Source: Dawidia cretensis (GTDB lineage: Bacteria > Bacteroidota > Bacteroidia > Cytophagales > Cyclobacteriaceae). Taken from it: a DNA stretch of 64,000 nucleotides. The notes beneath the pieces are model-generated. The model made no database searches. It worked only from the letters and a program-made list of their open reading frames with translations, and was not told where the DNA came from. Shown one piece after another: positions 35,438-45,101 of the stretch. The stretch covers positions 62,001-126,000 of the forward strand of contig NZ_JAHESE010000015.1 of the NCBI RefSeq assembly GCF_018598175.1, given 5' to 3'. Numbering within the stretch: the stretch's first letter is position 1; the number at the start of each line of letters is the position of its first letter. Position numbers and translations under genes: made by a program.

Positions 35438-37303
35438 ATGGCACGCACCCGAAACCTACTCCTGATCCTGACCGGTATACTTGTTACCACCGGCGTTTAT
35501 AGTCAAACTTTTAACGCCCGTATTCAAGGCACACAAAAACCACCCTTGCATGGCCGCCACTGGATGGCCGTTACCGGTAAGCCGCTCGCCGCAACAGCCG
35601 GTGCCATGGTCTTTCAGCGTGGCGGCAATGCCGTGGATGCTGCGTGCGCCATGCTGGCGGCAACCTGCACCATGTGGGACGTGCTGAGCTGGGGCGGTGA
35701 AACACAAGCGCTGATATACAATCCCAAGACGGACAAGGTCATTGCCCTCAATGCCCTCGGTGTTGCTCCTACCGGCGCCACACCGGCCTTCTATAAAGGC
35801 AAAGGCATGGACTTTCCGCCGGAGTACGGTCCGTTGGCGGCCGTTACGCCCGGCACGCCCGGTGGGCTTTGCACCATGCTTGCCGAGTGGGGCACGCTTA
35901 GTTTGCGCGATGTATTGGCTCCGGCCATGCAGATGGCCGAAGGATATCCCATCGAAGCCCAGGCGGCCAACAGCATCGAGCGCAATAAAGAGACGATCAA
36001 ACAGTGGCCGTATTCCAGAGCCGTTTTTTTACCGCACGCCGGTCAGGAACGCGAAGCTCCCGCTGCCGGTGAAATATTCAAACAAGACGACTTACTCCAA
36101 ACGTTGCGTAAATTGGTTGAAGCAGAGCAACAGGCCCTGAAGAAAGGTAAGAGCCGCAAAGAAGCTATCTACGCCGCCTACGATCGTTTCTACAAAGGCG
36201 ACATTGCCGCCGAGTTTGCCCGCGGCAGCCAGGAACAAGGCGGCCTTATCACCCAGTCAGATCTGGCCAACTGGAAGGTAAAGATCGAAGAGCCTGTATC
36301 CGTACGCTATAAAGGCATCGACGTCTACAAGCTCTCTTCCTGGACCCAGGGCCCGGCCATGTTGCAGACCCTGAACATCCTCGAAAATTTCGACCTGAAA
36401 GCCATGGGCTACAACTCCGCCCGCTACATGCACACGCTCTACCAGGCGATGAACCTCGCCTTCGCCGATCGCGACTTCTACTATGGCGATCCGGCGGTTG
36501 CTCCAGACGAACCGTTGAAAGGCCTACTCTCGAAAGAATATGCCAAAATGCGCGCCAAAGAAATCAACCCTGACCGCAATCACGCCACGGCTGGTCCGGG
36601 CGACCCCTACCCCTTCGAACAAAAAATCAATCCCTACCAGACACTCCTGCGCCAATGGAACCAGGCCAGCAGCACACCGGTACCATCACCGTTAGACGAG
36701 ACTTACCTGGCCGACTTCCACCGAGGCACTACCTCCATCGAAGCGTCCGACGAATCCGGCTGGGTTGTATCCGTCACTCCCAGTGGCGGCTGGATCCCCG
36801 CCTGCATCGCCGGCAAAACGGGCGTCGGCATGAGCCAACGCATGCAGTCCTTTGTATTAGACGAACGCCAAAACCCCTTCAACGTATTAGAACCCGGCAA
36901 GCGCCCACGCGTAACACTCACGCCCGGCCTGGCCATGAAAGACGGCAAACCGTTCCTGTCGTTTGCTGTACAAGGCGGCGACAGCCAGGACCAGGACCTG
37001 CTGCAGTGTTTTTTGAACGTAGTGGAGTTTGGCATGACAATTCAAGAAGCCGTAGAAGCACCGAACATTGTGAGCTATCAGATGCGGTCTTCGTTTGGTA
37101 ACCATGATCGTAAGCCAGGTGCTATTACTGTAAACACCCAGACGCCGGACTATGTCTTGAGAGAACTCAAGAAGATGGGGTATAGTATCGGCGTGGACGA
37201 ACGTACCGCTGGGCCGATCAATGCTATCTATTTCGATCGCGAGCATGGCACGTTCTGGGGCGGATCGGGAAATCATGGTGAGGACTATGGAATTGGCTGG
37301 TAG
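35438..37303 (+). CDS. Gamma-glutamyltransferase-family Ntn hydrolase, exported
   Basis: 621 residues with a signal peptide ending near VYSQ. Family blocks include GKPLAATAGAMVFQRGGNAV, then VTPGTPGGLCTMLAEWG. The self-cleavage nucleophile is Thr431 in HRGTTSIEASD, where typical GGT has TTHYSVVD; His is replaced by Ser and the following segment differs. Its C-terminal half (GGDSQDQDLLQCFLNVVEFG) follows the family. It is longer than classic GGT and only distantly related to the copy at 23096. It may act on another gamma-glutamyl or acyl substrate. Confidence 0.85.
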   Translation: MARTRNLLLILTGILVTTGVYSQTFNARIQGTQKPPLHGRHWMAVTGKPLAATAGAMVFQRGGNAVDAACAMLAATCTMWDVLSWGGETQALIYNPKTDKVIALNALGVAPTGATPAFYKGKGMDFPPEYGPLAAVTPGTPGGLCTMLAEWGTLSLRDVLAPAMQMAEGYPIEAQAANSIERNKETIKQWPYSRAVFLPHAGQEREAPAAGEIFKQDDLLQTLRKLVEAEQQALKKGKSRKEAIYAAYDRFYKGDIAAEFARGSQEQGGLITQSDLANWKVKIEEPVSVRYKGIDVYKLSSWTQGPAMLQTLNILENFDLKAMGYNSARYMHTLYQAMNLAFADRDFYYGDPAVAPDEPLKGLLSKEYAKMRAKEINPDRNHATAGPGDPYPFEQKINPYQTLLRQWNQASSTPVPSPLDETYLADFHRGTTSIEASDESGWVVSVTPSGGWIPACIAGKTGVGMSQRMQSFVLDERQNPFNVLEPGKRPRVTLTPGLAMKDGKPFLSFAVQGGDSQDQDLLQCFLNVVEFGMTIQEAVEAPNIVSYQMRSSFGNHDRKPGAITVNTQTPDYVLRELKKMGYSIGVDERTAGPINAIYFDREHGTFWGGSGNHGEDYGIGW

Positions 37304-37681
37304 CTGATTTGGTTCGGTGTCCGCGGGATGGCATCCTGATGCCAATTTAATCCGGGCTCCCGCCTCCCTGGATTCAGGCCTAACCCAGGCATGTCTTACT
37401 CCTATATAGCGTAGATCATCCGTGGTTCAACCGTGGAACATCTATGGAGGAACCCTGTGGCAGACTCGAAGGACCCCCGACGAAGAATGCCTTTTTTTCG
37501 TCCCGGCTCCGATTCTCCACGCAACTCCTTCCCCCCTCCTTGGAACCCTAAATTCTATTTTTTCAAACCAACGAAAATTATTTCAAAACAGCTCGTCAAA
37601 ACTGATCCAACAGGTGATCAACACGTGATCACCTACTGTACAGCTGGCGCAAAGTTTGAGCACAGTCTTAGGCTGTCGCGT
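37304..37681. other. 378-base intergenic region between convergent genes
   Basis: No coding frame resembles a protein. The only clear structure is a perfect 9-base inverted repeat at 37612-37634 near the end of the galactan operon. Confidence 0.4.
37612..37634. repeat. Perfect 9-base inverted repeat
   Basis: AGGTGATCA and TGATCACCT are separated by ACACG. It lies 48 bases beyond the stop of the last gene of the galactan operon. There is no T-run on the minus-strand side, so it is not a standard terminator; it could be a 3'-end hairpin or a regulator site. Confidence 0.55.
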
Positions 37682-40252
37682 TTATTCCAACCGCACACTC
37701 TCGATCACCAGCTCGTGCGCGCTGTCCAACGCGGCACCCGTTAAGCCCGGTCCGATAGAGATCTGCAATGTTTCAACTTGGTCCAAGGCGAAACCAGACA
37801 CAGCCGAAGGCACGAAGTAATATGGTAAGAACGATGGATACGGTCGTGGCAATGTTACAACCGATACGGGCTTTACGTCCGCGAGCGCCAAGCTATAGTC
37901 GCTGGTGCGGACGTCCACGGTCACTGTGCCTCCATAGGCCGAGCCGTCACGCATGATCAGCGCCAGTTGTACTGGCAGTGGTGTCCCGTCCTTCGTGCGA
38001 CCATGGAAGACGATACGTGTAGCCTTCGCTATGTCGCCATGTCTCCCCGCTACCTGGCGGCCAAAGAAATACCGCATAGAGTAGTCGTGTACCTGTTTAC
38101 CCTGGCGGTTCTCGGGATCCAACTCAAACAGCTTCTTCACCGGCACCGCCAATTCAACACGTCCCGGTTCCGCCAGCGGCATCAAGCTGGTACCGGGTGT
38201 CCAATTACGCGAAAGCTTCGCTTCGTCTGCAGCTGCGAACAGGTATACTGCACTCTTTGCAGGTAATACGGGTACGGTATAGGGGTTGCCATAGAAATCC
38301 CAATCGTTCGCACCGCTCGGAATCCCGCCGGGATACGTTGTTGCTTTACCTCCTGCGCGTACAGTTATATAGTATCGAAGGGTGCCCGATTGCAGGAATG
38401 AGGGCGAAATCGTCGCGCGATATGTAAAGCCGCTACCGGCGTCCATCTGGATCACTTCGGGCTTCCAATGCTTTCCGTATACATAAAGCTCAACAGCGTC
38501 CGGTACTGTTGCGGTAATAATGTTTGCCTCTACGGTGTAAGCATCGCCTTCCGTGGCTGCTGTGAGCGGCTTGTGTAGCACGTACGTTTCCGTTACGCTT
38601 GAGCCCGGCGCGAAAAACTCCCGCAGGCCGATGTTGTTGTGAAGACGAACGTTCAAATCCCCGACCGTGGCGCCCTTTCGCGTTAGCAAATACGTTCCCG
38701 GCGTAACGGTAAACGAAGTTCCATCCGCGGTGGCCGAGAAAGCATTGCCCGCATTCATACCCTGCACGGCATATCCATCTTTCAAATCTGGTAGTTGGAT
38801 ATTGATCAACCGCGCACGCGACTGCACAACCGCCATCTTTTTAGAAGGGCTGGCCTTGCTAAACGGATCGTCCACCCACACCGCATCGGGCATAACTTCC
38901 AATCGCCATATGCCGGGTGTTACGCGATCGATGAAATAAGCACCCGTACCGCTGTACTGCACCACGGGCGAGTTGCCCCAGCCGGCGATCTCTTCCAGCT
39001 TCTCAGCAGCAGGAGGCACTGTGCGGGTGTTGTTCGTATAAAAGAACTTCTGCGCCGTCACCATTTGCGCGAGGTCCTGTTCATAGCTTACGCTAAAGTC
39101 CTCAAAGGTTGCATTAGCTGGATAGCGGCCATAGCTTTTGTACAGCGGCACCGTTCGGAATACTTCACCGGCAATCTTGAGGCTAAGGGCTTTCTGCGGT
39201 GCATACACCAGGTTCATATAGTGTGTGCCGTATTCGGTGTTGACGTCGGCCATGTAGGTCGGGTCGTAGGCAAACTGCGTGGCGATCTGCATGCCCGCCG
39301 TGCGGAAGCTGCGTGCCATCGCAGGATATATATACGACCGGCCTACGTCGGCGGCATCGAACTCGTATACCAGCTTGGCGATCTTCTTAAAGCCGGGATT
39401 TGCCGCAAAGGGTACGACGTAATTATCCACGTTGGGCAGCAGGTTGCCGCCCAGCTCATGATTGGAACCCAGTCCCGTGGGATACCATTGGAATGTTCCG
39501 CCCTGAATACCGGCATTGAAATACGCGTCGGCCAGATGAATGCTATGGCTGATGTTATAAAACACGGGCTTCTTGCTCCCGGTCTTTTTCATGGCCGTTA
39601 CCATGCGTTTGATGAACGCAGTCACCTTGGCCGCCGGCTCTCCGTGGTGCGGCTCGTTCGATACCTCGAAGGCAATAATATCCGGATCGTTCTTATATGC
39701 CAAACCGGTATGTGGGTTGACGTGATTCAGGAACTGGTACAGGTAATTTTCCTGCGCGCGAATGGCGCCTTCGTTGGTCAGGCAATCGCCCTTGCCATAC
39801 TTCGACGAGAAGCCGGGCGTTTTTTCATCGGGTGCGGGCCATCCGTTCTGCCAGTAGGCAATGGGGGTGATCATGAACTTCATACCGCGATCTTTCATCT
39901 TCTTGAGCATGTAGTCGAAGAGCTCCAGGTGTACGTTGTTTAACAGGTTTCCAACGCTATCGCTGATCTCGCAATCCCACACGTGTACGCGGTACAAATC
40001 AAAGCCCAGGCGGGCAAAGTGGTATACATCATCGTCGATGGCTTTCTTCAAATCAACACCTTGTTGTTTCGCTGTGCGGTAGGCAAACGCAAACGGCGCA
40101 GTGTAGTTCACACCAAAGGCACGTACCTCTTCGTTGGTTTTTCCCCACCGCATAATGCCGTCCTTGTCCACATACACATCGGTTCCTTTTTGCGCCCAGC
40201 TGGTGGCGCTGATAATACACGTTACGATCAACAATAATACTCTTGCCTTCAT
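37682..40252 (-). CDS. GH5-like secreted glycoside hydrolase, multidomain
   Basis: 856 residues with a signal peptide ending near ATSWAQ. A TIM-barrel region (about 25-400) resembles clan GH-A/GH5: FGVNYTAPF, FDLYRVHVWD, likely acid/base Glu200 in FEVSNEPHHG and likely nucleophile Glu297 in LVYEFDAADVG. The rest holds beta-sandwich domains and a C-terminal jelly-roll-like part (about 690-856) that could bind carbohydrate. It is the last gene of the galactan operon, 26 bases after GH2. It is absent from the five-gene galactan locus of Bacteroides thetaiotaomicron as I recall it, so its substrate is open. Confidence 0.75.
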   Translation of the reverse strand: MKARVLLLIVTCIISATSWAQKGTDVYVDKDGIMRWGKTNEEVRAFGVNYTAPFAFAYRTAKQQGVDLKKAIDDDVYHFARLGFDLYRVHVWDCEISDSVGNLLNNVHLELFDYMLKKMKDRGMKFMITPIAYWQNGWPAPDEKTPGFSSKYGKGDCLTNEGAIRAQENYLYQFLNHVNPHTGLAYKNDPDIIAFEVSNEPHHGEPAAKVTAFIKRMVTAMKKTGSKKPVFYNISHSIHLADAYFNAGIQGGTFQWYPTGLGSNHELGGNLLPNVDNYVVPFAANPGFKKIAKLVYEFDAADVGRSYIYPAMARSFRTAGMQIATQFAYDPTYMADVNTEYGTHYMNLVYAPQKALSLKIAGEVFRTVPLYKSYGRYPANATFEDFSVSYEQDLAQMVTAQKFFYTNNTRTVPPAAEKLEEIAGWGNSPVVQYSGTGAYFIDRVTPGIWRLEVMPDAVWVDDPFSKASPSKKMAVVQSRARLINIQLPDLKDGYAVQGMNAGNAFSATADGTSFTVTPGTYLLTRKGATVGDLNVRLHNNIGLREFFAPGSSVTETYVLHKPLTAATEGDAYTVEANIITATVPDAVELYVYGKHWKPEVIQMDAGSGFTYRATISPSFLQSGTLRYYITVRAGGKATTYPGGIPSGANDWDFYGNPYTVPVLPAKSAVYLFAAADEAKLSRNWTPGTSLMPLAEPGRVELAVPVKKLFELDPENRQGKQVHDYSMRYFFGRQVAGRHGDIAKATRIVFHGRTKDGTPLPVQLALIMRDGSAYGGTVTVDVRTSDYSLALADVKPVSVVTLPRPYPSFLPYYFVPSAVSGFALDQVETLQISIGPGLTGAALDSAHELVIESVRLE

Positions 40253-40278
40253 GCTTCTATATTTTTCCGTTCTCGATT

Positions 40279-42705
40279 TTATTTTGTGGCAGTCGCCTGT
40301 ATTGTTGCCACTGCCGGCCGAAGCCCGTCACTGGTGGCATCCAATCGAATCGCACCCGCCGTCTTACCAGACTGTATAATCACCTGGCATTTACCATTAA
40401 ACAACGATCGCTGCCAGGCACCGGGGGCACATTGATCTGCTTCGTGGCTACTGGGATCACCGTTACCCACACCGATGATCCGGGCGTCACCTTGCACACG
40501 AAAGCGCACAAGGTTGCCTGCATCCGGCACTTCCCTTCCGCGCTTATCTTTCACGGTCACGTTTATCACCGCAGCGTCACGTCCATCCGCTAATACAATT
40601 GTCCGCTCGGTCGAAAGCTCAATCACATCTGGTGCGTCCGTTGTCTGCACCTGTGTACGGATCGTACGCCCATGCTTTGTACCCACGGCTGATAATGTAC
40701 CGGCACGGTATGGCACACTCCATTGCAAGTGCCGGTTACGCGGCATAGCCTTTTTACCCAGACTCTTGCCATTGAGGAATAGCTCGACCTGGTCGGCGTT
40801 GGAGTTCACCCACACGTCGATGTTCTTGCCTTCCTGCCCTTTCCAGTTCCAATGCGGCGAGATGTGGAGCACGTCTTTATCAGTCCACCACGATTGATAG
40901 TAGTAATAAATATTCTTGGGAAACCCGCACACATCCATGATACCGAAATGTGAGCTGATATTCGGCCATTGAAACGGTGTCGGCTCGCCACGATAGTCAA
41001 ACCCCGTCCAGACGAAGCCGCCCATAAACCAGTCGTTCTCCGCGGCCAACGGCCACCACGCTTCAGCCGTGGAAGCCCACCAGGGTGCTGTAATATCCTG
41101 ATCGGGCACATAGCCCTTGACCGAGTCCACCGCATAGATGCCCCGCGTCGTCACGGTACTTCCCATTTCAGTGCCTACGATCGGCTGCTCCGGATGATCC
41201 TGATGATAGGCCACAACATGCTTTTCGCGATAATTGAATCCACGAATGGGAATGACTTCATTTACACCCGGAAACACATTGCCGAGATCGGCCGCGTACG
41301 TGCTGGTACGCGTTGGATCGAGCTGGTGCTGCAAGGCCAGCATCGACAATGCGATGCGTTTGCCAAAGCTGTTGGTTTGCGCATAGCCTTCTTCGTTACC
41401 AATAGACCATAGAAATACGGACGGATGATTCCGGTCGCGTTCGATCAGGCGGCGGAATTGATCCTGGTACTCGGCCGAGCTGCTTAACAACCGGGCTTCG
41501 TCCAGCACCAACATGCCCAACGAGTCGCAGGCATCGAGCAGCTCCGGCGTCGGTGCGTGGTGGCTTGTACGATATGCATTGACGCCAAGCTCCTGCAAGC
41601 GTCGAATGCGGTAATAGTGCAGGTAGTCCGGCTGTGCCGATCCAACGCCCGCATGATCCTGGTGGCAGTTTACACCTTGAATCTTTATTCGTTTACCGTT
41701 CAGCGATAACCCGGTAGCCGCTTCGATCGTCACCGTACGAACGCCTAAACGCCGACGAACCTGATCGACTATATGACCGTCCTGCTTAACAACACTCACT
41801 ACCTTATACAGGTACGGATCTTCCAACGACCATAACCGCGCATCTTTGATCGTCAGTTCCTGTTGCACGACCGCTGTGCTCCGGCCTGCCAATGCAACCG
41901 GCTTTTCAGCAGCCTGTACCAATACCTTACCGTTGCGATCGGTGATATAGGTCAGGACACTGCCCTGCCCGGCGGCCAATCCATCATTCATCACGGAAGT
42001 CTGCACAGCAATCGTGGCATCACGCCCCGCGACCGTGCTCTGAAAAAATACACCGTTCGACGCGACGTGCAGGTTCTCATACTGATTCAGCCACACATGG
42101 CGGTAGATTCCTGCCCCCTCATAGAACCATCCTTCATACTGCGAAGCGTCCACGCGCACGACCAGCACATTCTCCTGCCTGAACTGGATATAGTCGGTAA
42201 TATCATATTCAAACCCCACATAACCACTTTCATTGCGACCCAGGTAAAAGCCATTCAACCACACCTGGCAATCGCGAAAGACACCGTCAAATTGAATGGA
42301 GACCCGCTTGCCTGAATCCGCTGGCATGATAACAAACGTCTTACGATACCAGCCGATGCTATTCTGCGGATACAACCCTCCCACCGGCTTGTACCCATGC
42401 CCCATGACATCGGCATTGTCCGAATTTTCAAACGGCAGAGCGATAGCCCAATCGTGCGGCAGGGTTATACCCGTCCACGCCTGATCGTCAAACTTCGGGC
42501 CAACGGCCGTGCCGCCGGCTTTGCCCGCCTTCGAAAACAGGTTAGCGATGGTGAAATTAAAATCCTTCGTAGCATCGGCTGCGTGGCCCAGGTGGAACTT
42601 CCACCCTTCATCCAGCAATAGATGCTTTCGAGGTGTTTGAGCAGACAGCGTGGCCGTAGTGAGCACGGCTGCCAGTATCAATAAGGCAGTTCGTTTCAAA
42701 AGCAT
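40279..42705 (-). CDS. Glycoside hydrolase family 2 beta-galactosidase
   Basis: 808 residues with a signal peptide ending near LSAQ, so periplasmic. GH2 order: sugar-binding domain (WTGITLPHDWAIALPFE), Ig-like domain (VRRRLGVRTVTIEA), catalytic barrel with acid/base Glu438 (WSIGNEEGY) and nucleophile Glu513 (PIVGTEMGS), then C-terminal beta domains. The family removes terminal galactose or related sugars. Beside GH53 it should reduce galacto-oligosaccharides to galactose. It starts 22 bases after the GH53 stop. Confidence 0.9.
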   Translation of the reverse strand: MLLKRTALLILAAVLTTATLSAQTPRKHLLLDEGWKFHLGHAADATKDFNFTIANLFSKAGKAGGTAVGPKFDDQAWTGITLPHDWAIALPFENSDNADVMGHGYKPVGGLYPQNSIGWYRKTFVIMPADSGKRVSIQFDGVFRDCQVWLNGFYLGRNESGYVGFEYDITDYIQFRQENVLVVRVDASQYEGWFYEGAGIYRHVWLNQYENLHVASNGVFFQSTVAGRDATIAVQTSVMNDGLAAGQGSVLTYITDRNGKVLVQAAEKPVALAGRSTAVVQQELTIKDARLWSLEDPYLYKVVSVVKQDGHIVDQVRRRLGVRTVTIEAATGLSLNGKRIKIQGVNCHQDHAGVGSAQPDYLHYYRIRRLQELGVNAYRTSHHAPTPELLDACDSLGMLVLDEARLLSSSAEYQDQFRRLIERDRNHPSVFLWSIGNEEGYAQTNSFGKRIALSMLALQHQLDPTRTSTYAADLGNVFPGVNEVIPIRGFNYREKHVVAYHQDHPEQPIVGTEMGSTVTTRGIYAVDSVKGYVPDQDITAPWWASTAEAWWPLAAENDWFMGGFVWTGFDYRGEPTPFQWPNISSHFGIMDVCGFPKNIYYYYQSWWTDKDVLHISPHWNWKGQEGKNIDVWVNSNADQVELFLNGKSLGKKAMPRNRHLQWSVPYRAGTLSAVGTKHGRTIRTQVQTTDAPDVIELSTERTIVLADGRDAAVINVTVKDKRGREVPDAGNLVRFRVQGDARIIGVGNGDPSSHEADQCAPGAWQRSLFNGKCQVIIQSGKTAGAIRLDATSDGLRPAVATIQATATK

Positions 42706-42727
42706 ATCCCGTTAAAAAGTAGAGAGA

Positions 42728-43906
42728 CTATTCTTCCATGTAGTGGATCGCCGGGATCGCATTACCCGAAAAGTCGAAGAGCGCGCAGTTCTCCCACGAC
42801 GATCCCGCGCCCCAGGTATCCTTCATGTTGGAGCTGATATAGGCCGGTTCCCAGTAGATCATACCAAGGCCGCCACCATCGTGCACTTCCTGCGCCATAT
42901 CGCGCAGCAGTTTTTCGAGTCCCTGACGGGTGTACGAATAGCCAGGCAATATGGGATCGCTTCCAAACAGGTTTGTGTAGCTATCCTGCGCTTCCATCGT
43001 CCACGGATAAGCCGTTTCCAGGATCATCACGTCCTTGTTATACGCGCTCTTAAACCCGGCAATGGTCTCGGAAAGCTTGTCGGGCGCAACGGTTGTATGC
43101 CAGAGCGGATAGTATGAAAATCCGACAATGTCAAAATCGGTTACACTGCCGGTAGTGGTCAGGTTATCAAAGAACCATTTGACGTTCTTTGGATCGGCAA
43201 TGTGTAGAATCACTTTGGTCTTGATCGTCGACTCGTCGGCTACATCGCGCACGGCGTCGATGGCACGATTGATCACCGCACCGGTCTCTGCCCATTTCCC
43301 CTCGCAGACGTTGCACGTCGGAAAACCCTCGGGCGCATCCGTAAACAGCAGGCCACAGTTTGTCTCGTTACCAATCTGTACCAGCTCGGGCATAAGTCCC
43401 TTGCCGTTCAGGTAACGCAGCGTCTCGAACGTATAATTGTAAATGGAATCTTTCAGTACGTCGGGCTCCGTAATGTTGGCCCATGCCGCAGGAACGTCCT
43501 GAGCGGCAGGATCAGCCCACGTGTCGGAATAATGGAAGTCAAGCAGTACTTCCATGCCTTCCTCCCTCGCACGACGGATAGACACCTCTACGTCCTTCAA
43601 ATCACTATACATTTTCTTACCGTCGGCACCGTATACCTCCTTCGTCCAGGAAGGGTTGTGCCACAGCCGCAGCCGCACCAGGTTTGTACCGTGATTCTTA
43701 AAGATCACATACGGCGACTGTTGCTGGCCATCGTCTTTATAGACGCCACCGTGCTCTTCGATCTGATTGACGTAGGAAAGATCTGCACCGTAATATGCCA
43801 GCTTTTGTTCTGTCTGGGCTGTGGCCCCGTCGTCGTCCTGACAGGCCACCAGCGCTACCGAGGTCAGCACAATGGCCACGTATATTCGTATATAATGAAA
43901 GCTCAT
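42728..43906 (-). CDS. GH53 endo-beta-1,4-galactanase, lipoprotein
   Basis: 392 residues from the ATG at 43904-43906. A type II signal has lipidated Cys22 (LVACQDDDG), and the acidic tail after it fits surface export. GH53 hallmarks are GADLSYVNQIEEHGGVYKD, LVRLRLWHNPSW, LDFHYSDTWADP, acid/base Glu181 (IGNETNCGLLF) and nucleophile Glu297 (VMILETAYPW). GH53 cuts beta-1,4-galactan in pectin side chains. As a surface lipoprotein it would generate the oligosaccharides taken up by SusC/D. A large hairpin occupies the 83-base gap upstream. Confidence 0.93.
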   Translation of the reverse strand: MSFHYIRIYVAIVLTSVALVACQDDDGATAQTEQKLAYYGADLSYVNQIEEHGGVYKDDGQQQSPYVIFKNHGTNLVRLRLWHNPSWTKEVYGADGKKMYSDLKDVEVSIRRAREEGMEVLLDFHYSDTWADPAAQDVPAAWANITEPDVLKDSIYNYTFETLRYLNGKGLMPELVQIGNETNCGLLFTDAPEGFPTCNVCEGKWAETGAVINRAIDAVRDVADESTIKTKVILHIADPKNVKWFFDNLTTTGSVTDFDIVGFSYYPLWHTTVAPDKLSETIAGFKSAYNKDVMILETAYPWTMEAQDSYTNLFGSDPILPGYSYTRQGLEKLLRDMAQEVHDGGGLGMIYWEPAYISSNMKDTWGAGSSWENCALFDFSGNAIPAIHYMEE

Positions 43907-43929
43907 GGTTTTGTTGTAAAACATCCTCA

Positions 43930-43980
43930 CCCCGCCAGGCAACGAAACCGAAGGCGTATGCCGGTTCCGTGCCTGTGGGG
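43930..43980 (-). promoter_or_regulatory. Intercistronic stem-loop between SusE and GH53
   Basis: A long imperfect hairpin: CCCC-CAGGCA-CG-AACCG (43930-43950) pairs with CGGTT-CG-GCCTG-GGGG (43962-43980) around an 11-base loop. It fills most of the 83-base gap inside the operon, the widest gap in this gene run. It has no T-run, so it is more likely an mRNA stability or processing element than a full terminator. Confidence 0.6.
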
Positions 43981-43989
43981 TTCGGGACG

Positions 43990-45069
43990 TTATTCTTGAG
44001 GAATCAGCAGAAACTGCCTGGTAAGGTCGTTGAAGAGGATGGTATAGCTGCCCGCGACAATTTCAATTTTGTCGTCGTTACCTGCGGGCACAGCCGTGCC
44101 GTAGAGCTTGTCGCCTACACCGACGGTACCCCACTGGGCCGTCCAGCCATCCGTTGCCAGTTTAATGGCGACATCGGCATCAAACGTATAGTCAAGCGTC
44201 CACACGTGCGGATTCGCCGCGGTATTGGCCATGGGGATCAATGCCCAGCCACTAAAGTCACCGGTGATATTAACACCTGTGTAGTCCGGCGCGCTCGCCT
44301 CATCATAACTTTCCAGGGTATATTTCATTTTCAGAATGTCCAGCGAAAAGGTATAATAACCGGCACTGCCGACCATGAAGGCGCCCGGGTCGGGATCTGC
44401 ATCTGTTGCGCGGAAGAACACGTCCGAGCCATTCACGCCCCACATCGGCGCCCAGAGGCCCTGGTACGCCAGGATCTTGAGCTGGCCGGCATTTAAGTGC
44501 CCGGTGAACGTATAGGTGAAGTTGTCTGCCTCGCTGCGGAACATCGGGCTGGCCACGTTGGCATCCCATCCAAATTCGGCGGCGTCACCTACCTGGAATA
44601 TGGTTAAATACGGAGGCTCGGCAATATAGGGCGTCACCTTCAGCTCGACTGTATTGGAATAGCGCGAGTCGACAGACGTCGACACATCCGAACGAATGCG
44701 CACGACCACGTCTGCCACCTCTTCGCCCGGCAGCTCTTCCGCCAGCATCATGTCGTTCAGTTGTGTCACTGTCAACGCCACCTCCGGCGTTGCCCCCAGG
44801 ATTACCATACGGGGCGACTCAAAGTTATCGCTCTTCTTATCAAGCTCCAATGTGTAGGTTACCGCCGCAGAAAAACCATATTCCGTATCGGTACGCTCAA
44901 ACACTACCGCCGTTTCGGCAGCCGTTTCCATCGTCAGCACAATCTCAGCCTTCGAGGCCGTGAGTTGCGAATCTTCACCCGGCGACAGCACCGTATTGGT
45001 GCCGTCTTCATCACAGGCGGCCAGGACCAGCAGGCATACGCCTATCGTATAGCTTAGTAATTTCTTCAT
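43990..45069 (-). CDS. SusE-like surface glycan-binding lipoprotein
   Basis: 359 residues from the ATG at 45067-45069 with lipidated Cys19 (LVLAACDEDG). An N-terminal SusE Ig-like domain (LTASKAEIVLTMETAAETAV) is followed by two repeats of the SusE/SusF type, each with a binding-site pattern (LKILAYQGLWAPMWGVNG and IKLATDGWTAQWGTVG). It is expected at the cell surface next to SusC/D to hold glycan. It starts 32 bases after SusD. Confidence 0.88.
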   Translation of the reverse strand: MKKLLSYTIGVCLLVLAACDEDGTNTVLSPGEDSQLTASKAEIVLTMETAAETAVVFERTDTEYGFSAAVTYTLELDKKSDNFESPRMVILGATPEVALTVTQLNDMMLAEELPGEEVADVVVRIRSDVSTSVDSRYSNTVELKVTPYIAEPPYLTIFQVGDAAEFGWDANVASPMFRSEADNFTYTFTGHLNAGQLKILAYQGLWAPMWGVNGSDVFFRATDADPDPGAFMVGSAGYYTFSLDILKMKYTLESYDEASAPDYTGVNITGDFSGWALIPMANTAANPHVWTLDYTFDADVAIKLATDGWTAQWGTVGVGDKLYGTAVPAGNDDKIEIVAGSYTILFNDLTRQFLLIPQE

Positions 45070-45101
45070 AGTTGTCTGTTTTAAAAACATCCGCGACATG
45101 A

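Noticed and set aside
38795-39943. A 382-codon plus-strand frame antisense to the GH5-like gene
   Set aside because: It is a mirror of a strongly supported glycosidase gene with signal peptide and catalytic motifs; its own translation is low-complexity and has no domain.
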